NCBI GenBank assembly: GCA_021785155.1
Contig: JAJYGE010000424.1
Location: forward strand, 1-5,342
Length of the DNA: 5,342 bases
Direction: 5' to 3'
Origin: Planctomycetota bacterium
GTDB taxonomy: Bacteria; Planctomycetota; Phycisphaerae; WQYP01
Shown: positions 1 through 4,616 of the stretch, piece by piece
Layout: every line of letters starts with the position of its first letter
How positions within the stretch are numbered: the stretch's first letter is position 1
Notes under the pieces: generated by a model
What the model was told of the DNA's origin: nothing
The model's input: the letters and a program-made list of their open reading frames with translations, nothing else
The model's database searches: none
Position numbers and translations under genes: made by a program

Positions 1-1067
1 CGCTCAATGGCGTGGCGACAGATCTGCTGGAACGGGTGGCCCAGACGCCATCAAGTGCTTTGGGTTCCACGCGGGATAAACCCGATGAAGCGTATTGCAT
101 TAAGCTGCTGGAATCGTTTAAGAAAAACAATGTCGGCTATTTTTTCTATATCGGCGGCAATGACTCGGCGGATACAGCGCGAATCGTCAGTGAAATGGCC
201 ATCAAGGAAGGTTATCCGCTGCATGTGTACCATGTGCCAAAAACCATTGATAATGATCTACGCACCACCGACCACTGCCCGGGTTTTGGCTCAGCGGCAC
301 GTTTTGTGGCCCTTGCGGTCATGGGAGATGATTTAGATAACCGTTCTTTGAAGGGCGTGAAAATCGACATCATCATGGGCCGTGACGCCGGCTGGCTGAC
401 CGCCGCTTCGGCGCTGGCCCGGCAGGGAGACGATGACGGCCCGCATCTGATTTATGTACCGGAAGTGAACTTTTCAGATGATCAATTCCTGGCGGATATT
501 GATCGCGTTTATACCAAGCTGGGCCGATGTGTAATCGCGGCCAGCGAGGGCATACGTTACAAGGTGGGTGATAAAAACTCACTGGTGACGGAAAAGGCGA
601 TGCAGGGGGGCGAAGTTGACGCCCATGGCAACAAGCAGCTTTCCGGCACCGGGGCACTGGGAGATTATCTTTCAGAAATGGTGAAATCGAAATTGGGTAT
701 TGCGTTGCAGCAAAAGACCGGTGGAAAACTCCGCGTGCGTGCCGATACCTTCGGCTATCTGCAACGCAGCTTCCCCAGTATTGTCAGTTCCAGCGATGCG
801 CATGAGGCCCGGTTATGCGGGCGCATGGCGGTGCAATACGCCATTAAGGCACCGGATGGGCTATCCAGTGGATCTGTGGCCATTAAGCGCCTCAGCGAAG
901 AACCGTATAAAGCTGATTTCTTCCCGACGGCATTGACCAATGTTGCCCGGCAAACCAAGCCACTGGATACCAGCTTTGTGGTTGATGGATGTGATATTAA
1001 CAGCGCATTTATCCGCTACGCCAAGCCACTGGTCGGGCCATTGCCAATCGCCGGGCGGCTGTTTTAA
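1..1067 (+). CDS. 6-phosphofructokinase, pyrophosphate-type lineage (5' end cut by window)
   Basis: Phosphofructokinase phosphorylates fructose 6-phosphate to the 1,6-bisphosphate in the cytoplasm. The pyrophosphate-dependent lineage is reversible and serves both glycolysis and gluconeogenesis. The frame is open to the left edge (first full codon 3-5), so the GTG at 12 is probably internal. About 355 residues are present, and I estimate that some tens of N-terminal residues with the first phosphate-binding glycines are missing. Visible motifs are IGGNDS (150-167), PKTIDNDL (237-260) with the catalytic Asp, MGRDAGW (375-395), YVPEVNF (453-473) and FGYLQRSF (750-773). Lys in PKTIDND, where ATP enzymes have Gly, and Asp at the second position of GGND point to pyrophosphate rather than ATP as donor, as established for the family. 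GGND for the more common GGDD is a known subfamily variant. It ends tail-to-tail with algH. Family assignment is very safe; donor specificity is inferred. Confidence 0.93.
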   Translation, partial: LNGVATDLLERVAQTPSSALGSTRDKPDEAYCIKLLESFKKNNVGYFFYIGGNDSADTARIVSEMAIKEGYPLHVYHVPKTIDNDLRTTDHCPGFGSAARFVALAVMGDDLDNRSLKGVKIDIIMGRDAGWLTAASALARQGDDDGPHLIYVPEVNFSDDQFLADIDRVYTKLGRCVIAASEGIRYKVGDKNSLVTEKAMQGGEVDAHGNKQLSGTGALGDYLSEMVKSKLGIALQQKTGGKLRVRADTFGYLQRSFPSIVSSSDAHEARLCGRMAVQYAIKAPDGLSSGSVAIKRLSEEPYKADFFPTALTNVARQTKPLDTSFVVDGCDINSAFIRYAKPLVGPLPIAGRLF

Positions 1068-1618
1068 TTCATGGATGGATCAGATGGAATGGATCCCGGC
1101 TTGAGATGTTGCCGGGATGCCTGCAACGAGATGGCGCGCGATAAATTCAGCCATTGATCTTCTTTCGCGTGAAACACTTCTTCGGCAGTGGCCTGGGCAA
1201 CCAGCCAGGATGCGGCGCGGATCTCTTCTTCAAGCTGTCCTGGTGACCATCCGGCATTGCCAATGAGGTATTTAACGGCATTCATTTTGCGGTTTACAAA
1301 GCTTTGAATGGTATCCCCATTGATGGTCATATAAACGCCCGATGCGACAACGGCGTCGGCGTCATCAGGCAGCGTATGAATTGCGATGACCGGGCCGGGG
1401 CATGGTCCGCCCTGATATAATGGTTCGTCACATTCGCAGGCCTGCTGGCTGATCTGTTTCCACGCCTGGCGGACGGTAGCGCGCAATGGACGATTAATCA
1501 CCACGCCCATGGCACCATCCTCATCATGCCGACACAGCAGCACGACGGAATGGAAAAAATGGGGGTCGCGCAGGGAAGGCATGGCAATCAGCAAGCAGCC
1601 CTGAAGAGATGTATCCAT
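1064..1618 (-). CDS. AlgH/YqgE family protein (UPF0301, DUF179)
   Basis: This is a complete 184-residue protein, the usual family length. N-terminal family signatures are IAMPSLRDPHF (residues 11-21) and DGAMGVVINRP (34-44), followed by YQGGP (68-72) and GNAGWSPGQLEEEI (120-133) with a conserved Trp at 138. No signal peptide or membrane segment is visible, so it is probably cytoplasmic. The family is named after Pseudomonas AlgH, linked genetically to alginate control, but its biochemical role is not settled and none is proposed here. The ATG start is supported by GGAAGAG (1633-1627 on the minus strand) 8 bases upstream. It lies 142 bases downstream of the secreted-protein gene on the same strand, so it may share its transcript or have its own promoter; I see no convincing promoter. 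The stop codon overlaps that of the convergent pfk gene. A Cys-Glu-Cys at 61-63 is not a family motif that I know. Confidence 0.93.
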   Translation of the reverse strand: MDTSLQGCLLIAMPSLRDPHFFHSVVLLCRHDEDGAMGVVINRPLRATVRQAWKQISQQACECDEPLYQGGPCPGPVIAIHTLPDDADAVVASGVYMTINGDTIQSFVNRKMNAVKYLIGNAGWSPGQLEEEIRAASWLVAQATAEEVFHAKEDQWLNLSRAISLQASRQHLKPGSIPSDPSMN

Positions 1619-1647
1619 CTTGCTGACTCTTCCAGCCGTTTGAATTC

Positions 1648-1707
1648 AGCACAACGGCGTTTGCGGCCCGATAGCACAACGCAAAGGCCACTTTGGCCTA
1701 GCACTAC
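1648..1707. repeat. Short direct repeats AGCACAACG in the algH upstream spacer
   Basis: AGCACAACG occurs at 1648-1656 and again perfectly at 1673-1681, 25 bases apart. A degenerate third copy, AGCACTAC, lies at 1700-1707, 27 bases further. The near-regular spacing of two to three helical turns upstream of algH would suit binding of a repeated protein unit, but two exact copies of nine bases are weak evidence. TTTGC at 1660-1664 can also pair with GCAAA at 1681-1685. Confidence 0.4.
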
Positions 1708-1738
1708 AGTGCGACATTGGTCAGGCCGCGACTGCGGC
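1685..1738. other. Two small hairpins between the secreted-protein gene and algH
   Basis: AGGCCA (1685-1690), loop CTT, TGGCCT (1694-1699) forms a perfect 6-bp stem. GCCGC (1725-1729), loop GACT, GCGGC (1734-1738) forms a 5-bp GC stem. Read on the minus strand, the transcribed direction here, the first hairpin is followed by only two further T residues, so neither is a convincing Rho-independent terminator. They could mark a transcript end or a processing site downstream of the secreted-protein gene, or act as a partial attenuator before algH. Confidence 0.35.
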
Positions 1739-1760
1739 GGGCCGCCTTCGCCCTGGAGCG

Positions 1761-2414
1761 TTAGCGCATAACCCATTTTTTCCCCGCAAACTGTGGCTGC
1801 GGGACAATGCGCACCGATTCACCGGGTATCCAGAAATTCAGTTCCAGGGTTTTATGCAACACGACATCTTTGTGCGTGAGCGGATTTTTTTGCAAAGCGG
1901 TATCCGCGGCAAGGCCCGAAACAAAAATCTTGAATCGTCGCGCCTTAAATGGAACATTGGTAAATACGGCCACGCCGTCTTTTGCGTTATCATCACCCTG
2001 CAGAAGTTTGCCGGCGATCAGTCCGGGACTGATGATAAATTGGTCTCCGGTAACGGTGCGGATTTTCGTAAGAATCCGCGGCGAAAGGCCGGTTACTGGC
2101 CGCAGAACTTTACCGGTGTCCGTTGCAAGGACAAACGATGGAATGAAAAAAATGTCCTGATGCGTATTATTGGTAACGGTGTACCGCATAAACCAGTACT
2201 GCCGCAAACTGCGGTGAATGCCATGCCCCACCGCCACGTAAATGCGTTGCGGCTTATGCCACACAAAATTCAACTGCCATCCATGGTGGAGCATATTGGG
2301 TGTCGGATATGGCTTTTTCGCCGCCGCCGTGACGATTCCCGTTGCCAGGAAGGCTACAGCCAACATTCCGACGATGCCCAAACGCATAGAACGCATTGTG
2401 TGTTTTTCCGCCAT
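1761..2414 (-). CDS. Secreted conserved protein of unknown function (planctomycete-type)
   Basis: A 217-residue protein with a classic signal peptide: a basic start (K4, R8, R11), a hydrophobic run at about 12-32, and an Ala-rich end (TAAA, 29-32) giving probable cleavage near residue 32/33. No lipobox cysteine is seen, so an exported soluble or periplasmic protein is expected. The mature part starts with a Trp/His-rich stretch (WQLNFVWHKPQRIYV, 46-60) and alternating hydrophobic strands including YTVTNNT (78-84), FVLATDTGKVLRPV (94-107) and LLQGDDNAKDGVAVF (137-151), consistent with a beta-sandwich. The TNNT...FVL.TDTGKVLR and LLQG.DNAKDGVA pattern is one I associate from memory with secreted proteins of Planctomycetes; function is unknown. 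The start at 2414 was chosen because AGGAGG sits 9 bases upstream. The frame stays open to 2669, but that extension is Arg/Cys-rich and lacks support. Internal Met 7 or 10 are alternative starts. Confidence 0.85.
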   Translation of the reverse strand: MAEKHTMRSMRLGIVGMLAVAFLATGIVTAAAKKPYPTPNMLHHGWQLNFVWHKPQRIYVAVGHGIHRSLRQYWFMRYTVTNNTHQDIFFIPSFVLATDTGKVLRPVTGLSPRILTKIRTVTGDQFIISPGLIAGKLLQGDDNAKDGVAVFTNVPFKARRFKIFVSGLAADTALQKNPLTHKDVVLHKTLELNFWIPGESVRIVPQPQFAGKKWVMR

Positions 2415-2775
2415 AAGCGCGTGCCTCCTGATGTTGTGTCCGAGCTGTCTGAAATATAACCGACAGCCGCTGCACCGGTACCGGCGCGACATACGCCTCC
2501 AATACATTAATCGTATCGGCCCAATTCGGCAAGGAAAATGTGCTTTGAAAATTTTGGGATGCGTTTGGATACATCTCAAGTCCGGCCGGCACCACAAAAT
2601 CAAAGCGGCGTACTGCCGCGTGAAAACCTGCCGCACCAATTCCATTCTTACGCGGCACGATTTCCGCATTGTGCGAGGAATACAAACTTTTGGGGCGGGT
2701 CATTGTTTGGTCGATAAAACTGCTGTTGCCGGTTTCGCCCGCGATGCGGGAAATATTGTCACGCCGTGTTATCAA
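2254..2775 (-). CDS. Doubtful open frame upstream of and overlapping the secreted-protein gene
   Basis: This minus-strand frame is open from 2820 and can start at a TTG (2775) or ATG (2703), giving 173 or 149 residues. I do not recognise it. The part from 2775 to about 2415 has a protein-like composition: no Cys, and mixed hydrophobic stretches such as FDFVVPAGLEMYP and INVLEAYVAPVPVQRLSVIF. The alternative minus frame there is Arg/Cys-rich. The last 53 codons overlap the well-supported signal-peptide gene in another frame and look like a shadow. Neither candidate start has a ribosome binding site. The region is poor in stops in several frames, so openness alone proves little. It may be a real small gene, a relic whose 3' end has been lost, or chance. 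Confidence 0.25.
   Translation of the reverse strand: MITRRDNISRIAGETGNSSFIDQTMTRPKSLYSSHNAEIVPRKNGIGAAGFHAAVRRFDFVVPAGLEMYPNASQNFQSTFSLPNWADTINVLEAYVAPVPVQRLSVIFQTARTQHQEARAYGGKTHNAFYAFGHRRNVGCSLPGNGNRHGGGEKAISDTQYAPPWMAVEFCVA
2424..2429 (-). promoter_or_regulatory. Consensus ribosome binding site AGGAGG fixing the 2414 start
   Basis: The plus-strand CCTCCT reads AGGAGG on the minus strand, a perfect Shine-Dalgarno core 9 bases before the ATG at 2414-2412. It decides the start of the secreted-protein gene against the longer open frame that reaches 2669. Confidence 0.8.
2453..2458 (-). promoter_or_regulatory. Possible -10 box (TATATT) for the secreted-protein gene
   Basis: On the minus strand TATATT matches the sigma-70 -10 consensus at five of six positions and lies about 40 bases upstream of the ATG, giving a short leader that still contains the ribosome binding site. 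No recognisable -35 box occurs at the expected distance (the region is GC-rich), so this is a weak candidate. Confidence 0.25.
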
Positions 2776-2789
2776 GCCGTCGTGTTTTT

Positions 2790-2828
2790 GGGGAAGCCCC
2801 GCAGAGGGGTGTGCCCGCTTTTAACGGG
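2790..2828. other. Competing short GC hairpins
   Basis: GGGG (2790-2793), CCCC (2797-2800) and GGGG (2806-2809) allow two mutually exclusive 4-bp hairpins. CCCG (2814-2817) can pair with CGGG (2825-2828). On the plus strand a T run precedes rather than follows the first stem, so this is not a standard terminator in either direction. It forms the left end of a hairpin-rich stretch that extends to about 3050. Confidence 0.3.
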
Positions 2829-2856
2829 AAGCACCTCAACGCGGTAATCCCACGCG

Positions 2857-2969
2857 GCAACGGCCTAAATACGGCGATGGGTTTCCATCCCGGCGAGCGG
2901 GGACTGAAAGTAAACGTAATCATGCACGCAGTCCCGATGGCTGTCGGGATGGAAACCCGCGGCCGTTGC
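2857..2969. repeat. 113-base inverted-repeat element (two facing copies of a short palindromic unit)
   Basis: Three blocks of the left arm are perfectly complementary, in order, to three blocks of the right arm. They are GCAACGGCC (2857-2865) with 2961-2969, GGGTTTCCATCCCG (2879-2892) with 2945-2958, and GGGACTG (2900-2906) with 2929-2935. That gives 30 base pairs around a 22-base loop (2907-2928), with unequal internal loops of 13 against 2 and 7 against 9 bases. Each arm is itself a small palindrome: TCCCGA (2932-2937) with TCGGGA (2944-2949) on the right, TCCC (2888-2891) with GGGA (2900-2903) on the left. The element is therefore two copies of CAGTCCC-N7/9-CGGGATGGAAACCC facing each other. 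It could be a paired REP/BIME-like or miniature mobile repeat, or a structured RNA. I see no transposase and no target-site duplication. Confidence 0.75.
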
Positions 2970-3017
2970 GTTCAGGAGCAGGTACAAAGAGCCGCTTGTA
3001 TGATCCCTTTTACCAAT

Positions 3018-3050
3018 CCCGACCAAAACGGGCACGCCCGCCGGTCAGGG
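3018..3050. other. Three-tier hairpin upstream of the clpX promoter
   Basis: CGGGC (3029-3033) pairs with GCCCG (3036-3040) across a two-base turn. Outside it GACC (3021-3024) pairs with GGTC (3043-3046), and CCC (3018-3020) with GGG (3048-3050), separated by an AAAA/CC internal loop and a bulged A. On the minus strand the inner stem is followed by TTTTGG, a possible but weak Rho-independent terminator signal. It stands 18 bases before the proposed -35 box of clpX. Confidence 0.45.
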
Positions 3051-3067
3051 CTTCGGGAAGTGGCGGC

Positions 3068-3096
3068 TTGGTTACGCTGTAGGAGTCTGTTAGAAT
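3068..3096 (+). promoter_or_regulatory. Candidate sigma-70-type promoter for clpX
   Basis: TTGGTT (3068-3073) as -35 and TAGAAT (3091-3096, five of six consensus positions) as -10 are separated by the ideal 17 bases. Transcription would begin near 3103, giving a leader of roughly 97 bases before the ATG at 3200. The -10 box lies inside a dyad CTGT-N6-ACAG (3087-3100), which could be an operator. No CIRCE heat-shock element (TTAGCACTC-N9-GAGTGCTAA) is seen here. Confidence 0.55.
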
Positions 3097-3115
3097 ACAG
3101 TCGGTGTTGTATTTG

Positions 3116-3180
3116 CCCGTTCGGGCCGCTGGCTTGCTGAACGGGATTGAGTGTTTGAATATTTAGGACTCAAGCCGGCG
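3116..3180 (+). promoter_or_regulatory. Foldable 5' leader of clpX (possible pseudoknot)
   Basis: CCCGTTC (3116-3122) pairs perfectly with GAACGGG (3139-3145). Inside its 16-base loop, CGCTGGCTTG (3127-3136) can pair with CAAGCCGGCG (3171-3180) over ten positions with one G-U. The two stems interlock as an H-type pseudoknot or compete as alternatives. The connecting loop of four bases is short for a full ten-pair second stem, so partial pairing or switching is more likely. The second stem ends seven bases before the GGAA that probably serves as ribosome binding site, a position suited to translational control. Confidence 0.4.
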
Positions 3181-3199
3181 ACAATTGGAACAGCGTGAC

Positions 3200-4543
3200 A
3201 TGTCAAATCAGAGCGGAAACGGTGGTTCAGGCAATAGCGGCGGACCGGGCAGTGGTGCCGGTGCATCCGGTGGATCAGGTGGATTTCGGGGCCGAAAAGT
3301 GACCAATTGTTCTTTTTGCGGGAAATCCAGCCGCGAAGTAGGCCCCATGGTGGAAGGCCCCAACGACATTTACATCTGTGCCAGTTGCTCTGAACTTTGC
3401 CAGAATATTTTCAAGCAAGAGAAGCGGAAAGTCACCGGGGCTAAGCCAACGGTTGGCGAAATCCCGCCTCCCCGGCAACTCAAAGAATTTATGGATCAAT
3501 ATGTTATCGGGCAGGAATCCGCAAAAAGGGCGTTATCAGTCGCGGTACACAACCACTACAAGCGGCTTTCGCATACCGATGGCAGAACGTCCGACGACGT
3601 TGAACTTGATAAATCCAACGTGCTGTTGATTGGACCGACCGGGTCCGGCAAAACGCTGCTGGCTCGCACGCTGGCCCGCTGCCTGAATGTTCCCTTTGCC
3701 ATTGGCGATGCCACCACGCTTACCGAAGCTGGTTATGTTGGCGAAGATGTGGAAAATCTGCTGCTGAAACTGCTGCAAGCTGCTGATTTTGACCTCGAAA
3801 CGGCCAAACGCGGCATTATCTACATTGATGAAATTGATAAAATCGGCAAAACCAGCATGAATGTTTCCATCACGCGTGATGTCTCCGGTGAAGGTGTTCA
3901 GCAGGCGTTGCTGAAAATGCTGGAAGGCACCATGGCCAACGTTCCGCCCCAGGGTGGTCGCAAACATCCGGAACAGCAATATATTCAAATGGATACATCG
4001 CACATTCTCTTTATCTGCGGCGGCACATTTGTGGGTCTGGAGCAAATCATCGCGCAGCGGCTTGGAAAACAGCTTATCGGATTCGGGTCCGAGGTGGATG
4101 GCGCCCGCGTGAAAAACGAACGTCGCGCCCGTTTCCTGGCGGATGTCACACCCGATGACCTCATCGAATACGGCATGATTCCCGAATTTGTCGGACGCTT
4201 GCCCATTCTGGCTTCCCTGCAACCGCTGACGGAAGAAGCGATGATTCAGATTCTCACCGAGCCACGCAACGCTCTGGTCAAGCAGTATCAGAAGTTCTTC
4301 CAGATGGAAGGCTGCGAACTGGAATTCACACCGGAAGCATTGCATCTCGTGGCGGAAAAGGCCCTGAAGCGTGATACCGGCGCCCGAGCCTTGCGCAGCG
4401 TGATGGAAGAGTTGATGCTGGATATGATGTATCATCTGCCGGACCAGCCGCAACGGGGCAAATACGTGATTACCGATGCGGTAGTACGCGGTGAAATCAG
4501 TCTCTTTGACACCAAGCCGTTGCCGTTGAAGGAAAGCGCTTAA
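3200..4543 (+). CDS. clpX: ATP-dependent Clp protease ATP-binding subunit ClpX
   Basis: ClpX is the hexameric AAA+ unfoldase that recognises tagged substrates and feeds them into ClpP in the cytoplasm. The 447 residues contain, in order, a Gly/Ser-rich tail (about 4-29), a C4 zinc-binding domain (C37, C40, C60, C63), Walker A GPTGSGKT (145-152), pore loop GYVG (178-181), Walker B IIYIDEID (206-213), the RKH loop (254-256), the IGF loop that docks on ClpP (293-295), the VGRLP arginine-finger region (R333) and sensor 2 GAR (394-396). All key residues are present, so it should be active and ClpP-competent. A TTG at 3185 is in frame, but the ATG at 3200 with GGAA nine bases upstream is preferred. 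Family length is about 420-430, and the excess is the N-terminal tail. clpP, the usual upstream neighbour in many bacteria, is not in the window. A promoter and foldable leader precede the gene. Confidence 0.98.
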   Translation: MSNQSGNGGSGNSGGPGSGAGASGGSGGFRGRKVTNCSFCGKSSREVGPMVEGPNDIYICASCSELCQNIFKQEKRKVTGAKPTVGEIPPPRQLKEFMDQYVIGQESAKRALSVAVHNHYKRLSHTDGRTSDDVELDKSNVLLIGPTGSGKTLLARTLARCLNVPFAIGDATTLTEAGYVGEDVENLLLKLLQAADFDLETAKRGIIYIDEIDKIGKTSMNVSITRDVSGEGVQQALLKMLEGTMANVPPQGGRKHPEQQYIQMDTSHILFICGGTFVGLEQIIAQRLGKQLIGFGSEVDGARVKNERRARFLADVTPDDLIEYGMIPEFVGRLPILASLQPLTEEAMIQILTEPRNALVKQYQKFFQMEGCELEFTPEALHLVAEKALKRDTGARALRSVMEELMLDMMYHLPDQPQRGKYVITDAVVRGEISLFDTKPLPLKESA

Positions 4544-4579
4544 ACGATTTGTATATTGTCGGCACCGTTTTAATCCGCT

Positions 4580-4610
4580 ACCATCAAGCAATGGATGGTG
4601 TGCAGTGGAG
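4580..4610 (+). promoter_or_regulatory. Small hairpin and GGAG ribosome binding site before the 4617 gene
   Basis: ACCATC (4580-4585) pairs with GATGGT (4594-4599) over an 8-base loop. GGAG (4607-4610) follows, six bases before the ATG at 4617, and supports that start over the in-frame GTG at 4605. The hairpin lacks a T run, so it is not a clpX terminator. The 73-base spacer shows no convincing promoter, which favours read-through from clpX. Confidence 0.5.
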
Positions 4611-4616
4611 TTTCCG

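Noticed and set aside
7..336. 109-codon plus-strand frame at the left edge
   Set aside because: It is a shadow of the phosphofructokinase frame; Trp/Arg/Cys-rich.
1741..1770. Integron attC core (GTTAGCG near 1760)
   Set aside because: It does not fit GTTRRRY, no matching partner core is present, and there is no integrase.
2242..2847. 201-codon plus-strand open frame
   Set aside because: It is Cys/Arg-rich with no ribosome binding site, and its first part is antisense to the signal-peptide region of the secreted protein.
2881..2958. CRISPR-like repeat (GTTTCCATCCC ... GGGATGGAAAC)
   Set aside because: The ends resemble some CRISPR repeats, but the two copies are inverted rather than direct, differ inside, and have only one 22-base spacer. 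No cas gene is present.
3087..3100. LexA (SOS) box at the clpX promoter
   Set aside because: The spacing between CTGT and ACAG is 6, not the 8 of the Escherichia coli box. Planctomycete LexA specificity cannot be assumed.
2766..3140. 124-codon plus-strand open frame through the hairpin cluster
   Set aside because: It runs across the inverted repeat and the clpX promoter, has a Cys/Arg-rich C-terminus and no ribosome binding site. No family was recognised.
2415..3184. tRNA, tmRNA, SRP RNA or RNase P RNA in the long spacer
   Set aside because: No T-loop GGTTCGAATCC-like sequence, CCA end, tmRNA ends or conserved RNase P core motifs were found on either strand.
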